The position numbers and the translations under genes were made by a program. A stretch of DNA of 64,000 nt. Origin: Diploscapter coronatus. Taxonomy: Eukaryota > Nematoda > Chromadorea > Rhabditida > Rhabditidae. The notes beneath the pieces were generated by a model. It did not search any database. It had not been told where the DNA came from and worked only from the letters and a program-made list of their open reading frames with translations. Each line of letters opens with the position of its first letter. Positions within the stretch are counted from its first letter, which is position 1. This document shows positions 1-14,000 of this stretch, one piece after another. Location: assembly GCA_964036155.1 (NCBI GenBank), contig OZ038423.1:3363249-3427248 (forward strand). The letters run 5' to 3'.

Positions 1-811
1 AATTATTTCATGTTTCAATTTTTCTTTTTCCCAATTTACAGCAAATAAAAGGATCTTTTTATTGCAAGACTTCTTCCTACGTCTAAAATGTCAATCACCA
101 AATTTAAACGAACAAATTACAACGACTAATAAATTATGCGGTAAAATTTCAAAGTAAGAATAAATAAATAGGTAAATTATTCGTAACAAAAAAGTATTGA
201 ATTTTCTGGATAATTTACGAGGCAATGCGAGAAAAACCTCAAAATAGCATGATGAATGCGAGAAGTGAGATGGCCATTTTTGGTAGGACTTGTAAAAATT
301 TAGGCTAAAAGTTATAATGAGTCGGAAGAAAGTACAATCAAGCTGAAAGGTTTTTACAAGTCTAATTTTAGAAGCTTATTTGTGAAATTCTCAAACTCTG
401 CTCACGAAATCACAACTTTGAATCTTTTGACGAGATAATGAATAATGATGCAATTTTAAGCTATGTCTAACAAAAATATGGATTTTCAAAAGAACGAAAT
501 ATATCATTTCGTTTCATATCTATGTGCATATTTCTATGAAACATAACCTCAATGTTTTCAGATCCCTATTAATTATGAAAATCTTTAAAAAATATCATTG
601 AAAACTGAAAATTTCAATAAATATATTGCGCAAATAGTTGGTGCATAAGTAATTTTCGATTGCTCTTTTCTATGGAATGTCGAAATAAATACTACGAGAT
701 TGATCGTCGGGGAAGTTATTTATCGGATCAAGATGTTACCATTTCCGTAAATTTGATGGTTCGATAAATAATTTTCCCGAAATTAAAAATTTTCCTTTCC
801 TTTGAAAGTCC
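1..811. other. Intergenic, 3' flank of apa-2
   Basis: This AT-rich stretch lies downstream of the apa-2 stop codon. I see no open frame, RNA gene or repeat here that I can name. Part of it is presumably the apa-2 3' UTR. Confidence 0.6.
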
Positions 812-3800
812 TTAGAATTGTTCTGCAATAACGTCAACGAGGTATTTGGCTACGGTATCTTTGCTGCTGCGAATGGTTAGGCGGTACATCTAAATCATAT
901 TTTTTAGACTAAAGATTATTTGACAAGAAGGATGGGTAAATGAAACACATTAGACAGAAAAATGCTGTACTATTTTCCGTTGTCGGTAATGTTCAAAACC
1001 GGAAATGACATGGCAAAATTCCGAATTATCAGAGATGTCAGTCAATTCGTTAAAATGCTACTAATACTTGTCTTTCTCGGCTAGTCAAGTATGACTAAAA
1101 TACCAGAAATGCGAGAATTTTAAAACATCATTATTCGAAATGATCCCATAGACGAAATACAGAGCTAGTAATAAACGAAAATAATCCATTTTTAACACAT
1201 GCTTTTTAATTCAAAATTATTCCAACCTTTGCTTGTTTGTTAGGTTCCAACCTGACGAGCGTGCCGATCTGCTGCGTGTGCGTGTTGATGATGCCCGCGC
1301 AGACGTAGTTGTCCGGATTCGGGTCCACGTCGGTAAGCAACTTAGCGCCGATTCCAGTTAGCTGAAAATTTTGATCCATTCGAATTTTTATACTATTCAC
1401 CGCACAGATAGAAGGAACTGGCGTCATAAATTTAATTGTTCGTTATCATTCAACTTGTAACATATTTTTAACTTCATCGTGTATGGAATATCATAAAGTA
1501 GCCCTACCTTCTGCTGCACTTGAGCAGGATCCATGGGGTATTTTGCGGGGAAAATTTTCTGCGACTCTTGGGTCGGTTGGCTCAGGGCTTTCCATCTAAA
1601 TCATTATCATTATCGATAAAATTTTGGATTAGATTTATTAAAAAACAGATTTGGGTTGAAGAGTGTGCGGAATTTCGATTCCAACTCAGGGCTTGTACAA
1701 ATTTCAACCCTGACTCCGATTCTGGATTCTGATTCCGAATTTTTCAAAGTCCAACCTTCGTACACCTGTTTGATTCTTGAAAATATAGCGTATTTAACGA
1801 AATAATGATGTTGATGTTCACGTGAAAGTTTTTCAAGAAACCCTTCAGATTTAATTCTGAATTGAAAATTTACCTAGAGAAGAACTGTTCAGAGGCCATT
1901 TCAGTGGGTTCGAAGAATTTGTTGATGAACATCGGCAGGAACAAGGACTTGTCGAATTGCTGAGCAGCTCCTTCTTTGTCGCTGAAAATTGAAAATAGGC
2001 TTCAAAAAATTCCAAATGGTGAAATTGGAAAAATGGTTCAGTGATCGTACACAATTTTTTCCTTAAAAAATCAAGAAGTTTCAAAATTTTTCCAGATAAA
2101 ATTTCAACTAGAACTAAACAATGCTATCATCTTTACAAATCGAGAACTTAAAATAATCGAAACAATAGCAAAAACGACTTACGTATAGTTGAACCTGACG
2201 CGAATGACGGGCAGTTTGGCGAATTCCTGAACGCAGACAAAGTTGATGAGCTGCTGGACTTGAGTTCCCGCTGCAACGAGGGGCTCCATCGGCTTGGCCT
2301 GCAAATTCCGAACTCCTCATTCTTGATATTTTGAAAAAGGTAACCCCATTATATTGCCATTCATTATTTATCCCTTTTAATATCATTACCCCAAATTTGA
2401 AAACCCATATCAATAATTAAATTGAGAAATTTCGAGGGTTTAAAAAATCGCTATGAAGAAGCGTAGCATTATTTCTGATTTAAAAAAATCAATCATATCT
2501 ATCAAATTGAAACGTATATCATTAATCAAAATCAATGTCAATAATTTTCATTACAAGATGTGAAACGTGAAAAATTGGCACGATAAGCTAAGCTTCCAAT
2601 CATCTGATAGACTTTTCCTCATGCAAAATTCTATCAAAACAAAAAGTTAAATTACGATCTTGCATTAGTGATATAATTTTTAGGTAAAAATTGTTTTTTT
2701 TCTCGTTTTCAAAAATATTCCAACCTGAGCCTGCAACTGTACTGCCAGCGATCCCGGACAAGTGACGATCGGGAGGAAATCGGTGAGTTGATTGGCAGTT
2801 TTGTTCCCATAGAACATTCCCAATCGAGCCAAATTCGCTCGGGACTCCAGTTTGCAGCCGATTTGAAGCACGTCATCCTCGTACAGCACTCCGTTGTTCT
2901 TCACCACGAATCTGAAAATTTTGATTTATTCTAAAAATAATGAAATTTCTAAAAGGAAATCCGAAAACTTATGTGTACGTTTCAAGGTTTGAAAGACATA
3001 CTGTTTTCAAAATCCTCGTAAGAAATAAGGCTTTCAAATACATTAATTTGTTTTCAGCTTATATGATACAAAACTAACTTCAAATAGTCGTTCCTGTTGA
3101 CGACGTCTCCGATGTCTTCAGACGACGTTGAATGAGATGCCTGCGTTGGTTGTTTGAACGAGTCCAGCAATGCACTACAAATCATGATCACTCACAATCA
3201 GTCCTCGACTTTATCGGAAGAAAATGTCGTTCTTTCTCATTTTCAGTTAGAATTAGAAATAGTGTAAAGAAAATGAAATGGAAAATATTCGTTTTGTCGT
3301 TAAGAGACAATATAGTAGAATGATATCGTTGCTTTCAAAAATATGTCTTGAAAAATATAGGGTGAAACCGGAAATGGAAATATTGTCTCACCTCGAAACA
3401 TGACTTATATTACTTTCAAGTCTTACTAAAATTAATCGAGACTTTGGGGCTATTATGACACGAGTTATTCCAACTTTTCTCACCACAAAGAAAATTTTTT
3501 AAATCTAACCCATTGTCCTTGCCTCCCGCATCAATATCCACCAAAGCACCCGACCCTCCGTCCTGACTCATCACTGCCTGCAAATGTTTGAGAATTATAT
3601 TTCGATTAAGTGCTTAATAAGGTAAAGCATCATAAATTTCAATTCGGGATTAAACTAATTTGATTATTATACCTGAGGCTTAGCTTTTCTCTCCTTCTCC
3701 ACGGGCTCCGTTTCTTCGGATTGCGGTTTGCTCTTCTTCAACTTCGCCAGCAAACTACTCTCTTTTTCTGGGAAAGGAGGCATTTCCTCGAGAATCTGAA

Positions 3801-6800
3801 AAGTATAGGTTTCAGAAAATTTTAAATAATCTTTAAAAAAGAGTCTTACTGTAGCGAGAACATCCGGAGTGGCGACTTTGCTCATTTGCAGGTACTCGAC
3901 AGCCCTCTGTTGGAGTTCGGCGTCGGGATTTCGGAAATTGTGGTCAGTCATGAAGACCTAAAATTCCATATTTCTGGCTGCGAGTACATTGTTATAAAAA
4001 AAAACTGAAATGGGCACTTTGCTACCAAAAGTTATTTCTCTCCTTTTCTATCTCTTTCCACACCCTCCCTTCCCTGGTAGCAATGTACTCGCAGCTCATA
4101 TTGTTGGAAACAAAGATATAGAAAATTAGAATAGTTTTAAAATGAATAAAAACTTCTTTTAAAAATATGAAAAATCTCACATTCTGGATCATGTGCTTGA
4201 TTTCCGGGAAGAGGTTGCAGAATTTGATGTAGGTCGTGAGGAGCAGACATCTTGTCGCGATGCTGCACAGATGGTATTTCGAATGGAGCAACTCGAATTG
4301 GATTTGGGGGCTGGAAAATTGAACTTTTAGAAAAAAAATAAAACTTTCGTCTTCTAGAAAAGTTCAAATTTGTTCTTCATTGTCAACAAAATATCTGAAA
4401 CAGGTTTTTTCCCCAATATTTTCTTAAAAAGTTACAAAAACACAAAATACCTGGATCTTTGATCGCCAGCGATTAAATTCCCGAATTCGCCCAGAACGTA
4501 GCCGCCAACTTTCACCATATTCTCGTGGCACGCGGGACGCTGAAATTTTTTATAACGTTTTTTTTAAATTATTTTTTAAAAGCTCTTTAATCTCATTTTT
4601 TTATTTGAATTTATTTTGTTTTCGAACCTGCAAAGCCTCAAATACAGTCTTAGCAGAGTAGCCTTGGACGTCCTCGCGATTTACGACAATCTGAAAATGA
4701 TTCGTAAAAATGCAAGTTTCAGAAAATTTAAATCTTTGATTTCGAAAACGCTCTAGGTAAGACGCTATCTCCATCGCAAGAGCAAAAATTTGGCCTGTTT
4801 CAATATTTCAGGAATCGTGTACTTCATAAAGAGAAGATAGTGGCTTTTCTTGAAAAGAGTACATTTCAGAAGGAATCAACTGTTCGATGAAAATCATAAT
4901 AGGCTATTTGATGATAGGAATAATCTAGTACTCTTACCTGAATAACCCTGTGCCAGACCTCTTCACTGACATAGTCACCAGCCACTCGAATTAGCTTCAG
5001 AATCACATCCACGTACCACGTGTAGTCCGTCGCGTATTTCTCCGCGAGAATCGCCACTTTCAGCACCTGAAATTAAAAAAGGTAGTTTTAAGATACGTTT
5101 CAAATTTCCGCAGGAAACTAAATTTGCGATATTCTCCGATCTAACTGCTTTCTAGTAATAAACTGAGAAAATCGGCGACTTGGAAGCCGCACGAAATTCA
5201 AGACCTCTAAATAGGCGAAATAGTGTGGGAAAAGAAAGCCTACTTATTAATACCCTACCCCAATCATACACACCATTTCGCATGCCTTGAGGCTTTGAAT
5301 ATCGTGCAGTTTCCAGATAACCGAAAAACCTCCTACCATTTCCTCCCTGATGGAATAGTCGGCCGTTTCGAGATAGGTGAGCATTTCCGCGACGATTTCA
5401 CTCGCATTCGAGCGGTCGCACATCGCGTAGAGCAGGTCCACGGCTCTCTGTCTGACTGAGACATCTCTGGAAATGTTTTTTAATCGAAAGATAAAATCTC
5501 GTTGCGATTCATAGCATTTCAAATAAATGTTGATTGCTGAGTGATAAATACTTCCAGTTGAAATAAACGTGTAATAAATGATGAGCTTTCGCAAAATATG
5601 AAGTAATATTTTTGCAACACATTTTTTAAATTGTAATAAGAACATTTTCAACCTTTCCGTTTTCAGACTGTTGATGATGGTTTCCTGATGCTTTTTGACG
5701 GCTTCGTGTGAGAACTCCGAAGTCGCCAACAGACACATCGACTCCAGGGCTAGGTATCTGAACAAAATAAAGAGTTTTATTTTTTAAAATAAATATTGTA
5801 GAACACTTTTCCGTCCATTATTATAGAACTTTCAATAAGAATAACCGTAAATTCTCTTGAAACCGAATGAATTAAATTTAAAAGATTCAACATCCTGATG
5901 GTCGAAAGAAAAGCTAGTTTTCATTAAATGGGCTCAAGAGCGAATTGTCAAAGTGAGAAAGTACTTTGTGCTTTAAAATTGTTGAAAAGTATTTTATTCC
6001 GTAAAGGATGATTTCGATTAGAAATTTGAACCTAATATCATGAGTTGAACAACTTTGAACCTTACCTGAGATTAGTTTCCCTGTGCGAGAGGAAGGTGCC
6101 TAGCTGATTGCAGGCCCTGACGAGCAGATTCGGCTCGGAGTCCATGTGGATGATGAGGGCGATCGCCTCGAATAGCACTGCATTCTTAGCGTTCGAGTGT
6201 TGCACCTGCAAATTGCAAATATGAGTTTAAAATCGAAACGAAACCGCAGTCCCATGATTTTACAGAATTCTATGAAAACTTATGGGTAGTTTTGGTGAAG
6301 CGTATTCCATAAAAATTGCAGAAAATGTTCGATCGGAATGAAGAATATGATGCAGCTCGAAGATCAAATAATAAATGAGCACAAAATCACCTTTTTCGAC
6401 TTTGGAGCGTCCTGCGCCTTGTTCAAGATGCCTTCCAAACACTCGAGCAATCGGGCTTTGTTTGATGGGTCCTCTGAAAATAAGATTTTTAAACAATAAG
6501 TAAAAAAGGTTCTCTATATATAATCCATCAACAAATCGCAATCATCAAAATTAGTCAAATTCGTCCAATTTCGGCTAGGGAGCATAGAAAAAGACAGATA
6601 ATTGATGAATTTTATAAATGATTGTGAAAAGTAGGCGAATTTTAGGAGGTAGCATAAAAATTTTAACCTGGAGGAGGATAGTTCTGCAGCAAATGGAGTA
6701 ATTTGACGCAGAGCCATGGGGCAGGCACGAAATAATACGTGTAGTCCTGGAATCGTTGAAAATTATGTTTAAAATTTCTCCAGTATGTTTCATGTAAATT

Positions 6801-9800
6801 CTGCGATTTAAATGATTTTAGAAATGTTTATACAGTTTTTAATGTAGTTATTTATAGAAAAAATGAAATTTGTGGCATAATTAGATTAAGGATGTTTAAA
6901 ATTGCGAGGAATCAACATAATATTCCTCTTTCAACATAAAAAAATAATATAATAATAAAACATTTAGAAAATGTACCTGCAAATCGGTGTAAGTGGAGGT
7001 GATGATTCGGCTGAGCCGAGAAATGGCGAGGGGCACACAGCCTTTGTATTCGTCTGGCCATCTTTTAGATAGAGCCTCGATTAGAGATGCAGCCGACGTC
7101 ACTACCCCCTGGAAATACGCAAGTCAAAATTTCCCTCTATAGAAAGGTGATACATAGGGGAGGGCTATGAAACAAGACTTAGCAGAATATTTTGATATTC
7201 TGGCTTAAATCCTGTCTAAATCTGAATTGAGGTTTTATTTGATAATTTCTCAAGCAAATTGGATGTTTTAGAAATCTTTGGGAATGTAGGAATTTTCATA
7301 ATATCGCTAGCTTTTTGACTGCGTTTAATTATATCCAGGAACTTTTCGTTTTTCCAGAATAGATGCCAAAGAAATGTATCCTTCACAAGTATTTTTTTCA
7401 ATATGAACCAGAAAACCATTCGAATATTTGAAACTGTACAATTATTGATCCGTCTGCTCCAATAGTTTATAAATTAATTTTAAAAATCAGATTTGGCAGA
7501 CTTGTAAATTTTCAAACCCACGGGTATGGAAATTTATAAGTCTGGGGTCGAAATGGAGACACAAATTTCAACAACTCTCACCATATGCGAATCATTGAGC
7601 AGATGGACAATTCTGCTGGCGTATTCGGTGGGCTGGACGACGTCTGGTGCGGCGCGGAACAGCTTCAGCAGACACAATGCCGCTGATTGCTTGACGAAAT
7701 CAATGGTATCGCTGAAAAATAGCAAAAATACTGTTAAAAATTACCTAGTTTTGATAGTTATGAAAAACTGATTGAATCTTTTCAAATAGGAACTATTTGG
7801 AAACCTCAGGCTCAATATCTCAAGCCATGCTAATAGGTTGAAGGATAGTGGAGAAAGCGATTCTTTTCTTGTATTATTTCCCATAGCTTGTGGTTTCCAA
7901 TTTTCCTCAAATGAGTGGTATTTTCCCTAGAGAGCGTATCAAAATAAACAAAATAATAGAAAAAGATACAAATTTGTGAAATTTTTAGAAATTTGACTGG
8001 AATAAATACGTACCCGGAAACAAGAAGTTTAGGCAGATCCTGGCAAAATGCCTCGGCCATCTCGCGGCTGCAGATGTTCGAAATGCACTGAAGTTATTTC
8101 ATTTTCATTTTTCTTTCGAATATCGACATGTGGGAAACTATCTATCAATTCATAATTGACTATTTATATCAAGTCAATTTTTGAAACACAAGTAAAACAT
8201 CTAGAGAAATATAACTTCCAGAAAATCCTTCAATTATGTTTCAAGAAAACTAAAGCCCACGAAAAACAAAATTAGCAATGGCTAGTTTTTAGGTTGGCAA
8301 CTGAGAAATGACGAAGCATATTTTTCCCAGAATATTTCGCATTACTTCACACCCTTCCCATCATTTCAAAATTGGTTTTCGTTTTTAAGATGAAATTAAG
8401 AAGAAAATCCAACCTGAAGAGCGAGATTGACGTGGACAGGATTGCGGGAGGTGATGTCGTTGCGAATGGCCTGCACGATCAACTTCATCAGGTCCGAGTT
8501 CTGCTCGATCAGCACCGAAATGAACAAGTAGCCCTGAAAATTCGATGATCTAAAAACTTGAGTGACCTAGAGAATAAATCTCGAGCACCTGTTCCTCTAT
8601 CATGAAAATTGTTGATAACGTTAAATCTAGGAAAGAACGAAAATTAGATTACGAGTTTTATTTGATATCCAGTTATCGTTTGAAACGTATGTAGATCAAA
8701 ATTCTCATGCATTTCAATTTTACATCGTGGACCTTTCAATAATAAAAAAGACTTCTCAAAATCGACCTCCAGAAAAATTCATATTAAGAGAGAAAAGAAC
8801 ATGTCTTCTTTATCTCTCAAAAATATATATTTTCCTTTACGGTTTTTGGGAGTCGAGTTTTGAGAAGTCTGGTGAAGGATATTTGGGCAAGATTCAAACA
8901 AGAAAAAAGCCTACGATTTGCTTCTCGGTGTATTTGTTGGAGGAGAGCAGGTTGACTGCTTCCATGTGGCCGAAGTCGATGTCGTTGCCGAGTAGGAAGA
9001 TGAACAGCAACTTGCATACGTACTTCTTCTTCTGATAGCCGTCCAGGGTCTTGTCGCCTGAAAAATTCAGTTTTCGGCTACCTGGCTAATTCGTAGCTTC
9101 ATAACTTACGAAATAGTATGGGAAAAGATGCCTCCCTACCTTACCTATATCCTTAACTATGGGTAACGAAGTAACAAATTATCCGAATTGCCTTTTATTT
9201 CTTTAAATTTCAGTGAAAACACGAACTCAGCTGAGATAGGTATTAAAATTGAAGTATTACGTATGACATTGCGATTTGTTGAAGCAATAATTGCGGGCTT
9301 TCCAGGCAACTTCTTTCATGACAAGATTATTAAAAAGACGCTAGAAAAATGTCAAATTTTGTGATAGGCTTCAAAATTCGTAATTTGTAACTTACGCTAT
9401 TTATTTGAATTATCATAAACTAGGCCCCTCTATAATTCACCGGCAACCACCATTACCAAAATTCGTCAGTTAGTTTTCTTTTTCCTACATTACCTAACCT
9501 AAAATCTGGTGAATTGAGGGCAATAGCTATTTGACGGCACGCTACGACGCGAAATTTTGCTATAGTACGGCACGATTTTATATAGTATGAAGAAAGAGAT
9601 TATTTTGAACCTATTGAAAATCGTGCCGTCATATAATACAAATGTTATGCCATAGCGTGTGTCGTCGTGGTGTATTTAAAAAAAAACTGCTCAATTTTAG
9701 TAGTGGTAGTGGTGTTCAGGCGGTGAATTATGGAAGGAGTCCATAAGTGATCAAAACCGCACCTTTGAACTTGGACCTGATGTTGGCGAGCTCCTTGTTG

Positions 9801-9895
9801 ATGCGCTTCAGCTCGGCCTCTTTGGACTTGCAATTCCTGATGTCCGAAATGAACACCGCCAGCCCGCGCATTCCATCGCCCTTCACTGCGGGCAT
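812..9895 (-). CDS. apa-2: AP-2 clathrin adaptor complex, alpha subunit (alpha-adaptin)
   Basis: Large subunit of the plasma-membrane AP-2 complex, which links PIP2 membrane and cargo to clathrin. Exons on the minus strand, 5' to 3': 9763-9895, 8915-9057, 8414-8533, 8014-8087, 7582-7711, 6977-7108, 6668-6746, 6391-6473, 6066-6205, 5653-5757, 5337-5466, 4938-5066, 4628-4690, 4451-4539, 4181-4310, 3850-3957, 3673-3795, 3510-3577, 3079-3174, 2725-2911, 2183-2298, 1874-1981, 1508-1595, 1227-1361, 812-889. They sum to 2787 nt (928 aa) with every phase matching, close to the usual metazoan alpha-adaptin length. The N-terminus [19 protein letters not shown] and a lysine cluster (YQKKKY, about residue 55, the PIP2 patch) are typical. 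HEAT-like helices run to about residue 600, a charged Ser/Gly-rich hinge to about 690, then the ear domain. A TTTTCCAG site lies 5 nt before the ATG, so cis- or trans-splicing there is likely. Family assignment is firm. Confidence 0.96.
5196..5300. mobile_element. Short TIR element (MITE family A), copy in an apa-2 intron
   Basis: A 105-bp near-palindrome in the intron between apa-2 exons 11 and 12. The left end (5196 onward, ATTCAAGACCTC) and the right end (reading back from 5300, ATTCAAAGCCTC) are imperfect inverted repeats that continue into GCGAAATRGTGTG. A 104-bp relative lies at 40074-40177. There is no coding capacity, so this is probably a non-autonomous DNA transposon remnant. Confidence 0.7.
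9109..9165. repeat. Partial copy of MITE family A
   Basis: An apa-2 intron carries the family A inner motif (ACGAAATAGTATGGGAAAAG followed by CCTCCCTACC) but no recognisable right-hand inverted end. It looks like a truncated copy. Confidence 0.4.
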
Positions 9896-11052
9896 TTTGG
9901 CTGGAAAATTGAAAGCATGTAATTATTTAGAATTTGCGAAGTCCTTTCGATAAATATTCAAAACCCGATGAAATAATGGGAATTGGTAACTCGATCCATC
10001 CAGGCATTTCATGAAACATAGATTTTTTGAGAAATGAAAATCGTTTCAACTTAAGAGCACAAGAACGAGCTGAGAATAGACTAAGTCAGTCCGTACAAGA
10101 AGAAATATGAAGCATATTTCAAGCAAAGGCGTAGCTCTGAGTCCGATTCGGAAAGCAAAATAAAAAGGAATAAAAATTACGTAAACTTATAATAAACAAG
10201 TCGGTTAGTTCCGTTAAAACGACAAGTTTGGTCGTGAATAATAAAGTCGAAATCTAGGTTGGCGTAAGGAGAAAAGAGACGATGAAAAAATCGAATTCTG
10301 CAAAGCCGATGCGGAGATTTTCGGGGTTTGACGCAAATTATGGATGTTGATGTAAATGCAGTGCATTTCAACAAATGCACACGAAATGCGTCAACGAATA
10401 ATAATGAATGCTTGGAATAATAATGCACCACTAAAAATAACCACTTGCAAAAAGTAGCTTTTGAACGAATTTGCGTCGATTTTTTATTTTATCTCGATTT
10501 TTAGCATAAAAATTTATTTCGAATTATATTCTCAAAAGGCTTATGTCTAGGCATAAGATTTACAGGGTAAACAATTTAGAAATACACAACAAAATGATGA
10601 CATATCCAAAAGTAGAAAAATGACAACATGAGATCAGCACTTACAGAAAATTAGTGAAAATTCAACAATTGGGGTAAATTGGCGATATTATCAAAAATAC
10701 TTGCAATTCTGTATGTTTCAAAGAAAATATGGGTACGATTTGGCTGGAATATTCTAGTTGGTGGCATGTTAGCGCTTTTTGAAAATTAAAATAATGTTTC
10801 CTCATGAGCAGTTCATATTTGTGACACATCATTTCAAAGTAGATAATAGATAATTTCCGAGTAAAATAATGTATTGACACTGTCAAAACTAGGATCCTAC
10901 CCTCAATCATTTTTTTCAAATTTGCAAGTATCATTTGACATTTCAAGAAGAGGGCTTCTTCGAAGTTCATCAAGTTTATCTTCTTCATCAAGACTATCGC
11001 AGACAAAGTTGGTGAACGTTCCAAGAAGCCTATGAAAGAATGTTCGTTTCCT
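9896..11052. other. Intergenic between cdc-73 and apa-2
   Basis: About 1.16 kb separates the cdc-73 stop from the apa-2 start on the same strand. This is much longer than the roughly 100-bp gap usual in nematode operons. I see no gene in it. Confidence 0.6.
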
Positions 11053-14000
11053 TTAGAACCTGAGCTGCGGTTTGTTCTTCATGATGTAGCTTTCGAGCTT
11101 CTCCCAGATGCGCATGAAATTCGCCTTGTCGAGGTAGCGCTTCGTTCTAGCAACGGGAATTTTCTCCACATTCCATTTCGCCACGTTTGACTCCATCTAA
11201 AACTTTTCCCTTTAAACTTATTATTGTTGAATCAAAAATATAAAAGTCAAAAGTGAGCAGAGAAAAAACGATTTTACTCCAGTATTTCATTTTCACGTGC
11301 TTTTTCTCCCTTTCTAACCCACTGAAAAATAACCGTGCGCCACTTTGCACTTCCAGAGTTTGGCTCTAGCAATAAATATTCTAGAATGATGACTAGAAAA
11401 CTTGAACACACATTTCTTAGTTAATTTCAAAATTCGAATACGCACCTTCATATCGTCAAAGTACAAGTGAAAGGCCTGTATTTGGGAGAAAATCTGCACC
11501 GGATTTCCGCCCCATTTCCAGCCCTTGAATTGCCAGGCTGGGCCCTAAAATTAAGGAATTTCAAGATTTTCCAAATTTTTCCCTACATGAACGAAAATTC
11601 CGACGATTCGATCCCAGTCCTCCTCGTTCAGTCGAGTCGGGTCGTCGATCACGCGGTATTGAACTAAATTCGCTCTTTTTCAGATATTAGATAGAATTTT
11701 CATGTCTAGAAGCTGCTTAAATTATTATAGATTCGTTTTCAAAATGTTTCAAATTCATACGAAAGAATTTTCTTTAGCCTTCTTTGAATAAATCACTTCA
11801 GTGATGCACTAACCGCAACTAAGAATATACTCGCTACTAAAAATTTCTGGTGATGAAATTTCAACATTGAAAATTTCCAAGTCGGAAAGTTGCGCATCAC
11901 AGTTTGATATTTTCTATTGTAGAAGAATGTTTGATACCTGTATTTCCCTCCTTCTTCCTATTGACGAGAATCGTGGGTTCTCGCTGCGCTTTCTGAGCTC
12001 GCTTCTCCTCGGTACTGACGAATTTCATGTCCTCGAGAATGTCCTTTGCATTGTAGATTGTGATCAAACTAGTCAGGGCCCCAGGAACAATGATGATCGG
12101 CGTTCGACTCGACCGCTTCGGCTTCTGACCGCCAGCAGGCTGATTGTGAACAGAGGGGATGTGACGGAGAGGTTCTGGAAGAGGAGTTGTCATCATATTT
12201 AGATTATCATCAGCTCGTCACCGAGAATGATGAGCGAATGCTTTATTTTTGCAATCAAACTTTACTATTGTATTTGTCTTGTTTTTTTTGAATATCCCAA
12301 ATCATGAAATTTTGAATCTCATTCTGTACAACTGTTTCAGAATTTAAAAAAAAAAAAAAATAGTATTCACGATATTTTATATATAAAATAATTAACTAAC
12401 ACTTCCAATGTTCACATTAAAATTGCGAATCTGGGTAGTTTGATGAAAATTTCTCTTAAATTTTGGTAGGTTTCAACAAATCTCTCGTTGTTGAATGAAA
12501 TTATAAGTTTGATATTCCGAACATTGCTCGAACTTTGAAATAAAAGAAATCTTACGAGCAGCAGGTGGAGGCATTCCCGGCTTCTTGGCGCCGCCCTGCT
12601 GAATCGCGTTGAGATTCGAGCCGACGAACGACATCTCGCCGTCGATAAGGAAGTCCGTGTTTTTGTCCTGCAAATTGAAATTTTGAGGCCTTATTTGAAA
12701 TTTTTGTCATTTTATGGAAATTTGAACAAGCCGTTGCTGCAAGGGGCAGGTTAAGAAACGGTAGAAAAATAAAACGCGTCATGTCCCGAACGCAAATTGT
12801 GAGATAAATAGAATGGGACAAATCCATTAGTCCGGCAAATAGTAGTCAAAGTTTGAAAATACTTATGAATTGATGTTTCATTGAAGAACTAGTCTTGTTC
12901 TCAAGTAGAATGAGTTAATACACTTCGGATTGAGTTACCAAAAATAGTTATATAGCCAACTCTTCCCTTACCTTGACGAAGATTTCCTGATCGTAGCGAC
13001 TGTATCCGGCTGCATTCTTGCGTTGACTCGGTTGCACTGCTGCAATCGCTCGAGCTGAAGCTGCGGACGAGGAATTGTGCTGAGGATGCTCCACTGCTTT
13101 ACTCCGAGCATCTTGCTCTTTTTGCTGAAAGAATTGGATAAGTTTCGGAAGACTCGATAACCGATTTTCCAATTAATATGACCATTCAGTCATTCATCGA
13201 TTTTATCTTTCAATCTTCAAATACCAGAAAATAATTGTAGGTTTCACAAAATTTCGGTACATCTCGAAACGTTTAAATGGATACTCCAGTGTTACAAAAA
13301 TTAGACTGAGCAAAAACTTCGTTTGAGTAAATTTACGATTTTAAGCTACCTTGACCCGATCGAGAATTTCGAGCACTCGCGAGAAGTCCCTATTGCCGAG
13401 CGCTAGCATCACATTTTCACTGGTTTTGTAGACGCGCTCGTTCATCTTTCCGAGTTGTAGATTCGACGTGCTTTTCAGCTCGCTAAATTTGGTTTTCATC
13501 AAGTCTTTTCTACCCACCATTAAATTTTGTCGTTCATTCGTCGGAAACTTGAAAAGCACAACCCTCAATCATGTAAAATAGTAAGCAACACATTTTTCTC
13601 TAACATTTCTTGTTCTATTTTGCACGGCTTGAAAACTTGAGGACTCACCCATTCATCAAAGTACTCAATTCTACTTTTTGAACATAATTAAAAACTGCAA
13701 AGTTTACGATAAAGCACAGAGTAACGTTTTCATCTCGAAATTTACTTACTCATCAGCGGTTTGAGCGATGTTCCTTTTCAAATTGTTCTGTCGCTTCTTC
13801 CTCAATTCAGCCACCTTCTCGGATGTGATGTTGTTGCCGAGCGGACGCAACTCGCTCATTTCCTTGTCGCCACGATTCAGCAGTTGGTTCAGCTTTCTAA
13901 ATGAACTAATTTTTTTAGAGAACATAGATGATTTGTGAAACGCAAAACAAAATGTAAGATGCTCCAAAAACGGGAGCTTCAACATCTATCGAAGCACATT

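Noticed and set aside
5247..5765. 172-codon continuous frame
   Set aside because: Reads through the intron between two real apa-2 exons (5337-5466 and 5653-5757). Both splice sites are strong and the spliced form restores the adaptin sequence.
9896..11052. cdc-73 and apa-2 as an operon
   Set aside because: Same strand, but a 1.16-kb gap is too long for a typical nematode SL2 operon, and no trans-splice context was seen to argue otherwise.
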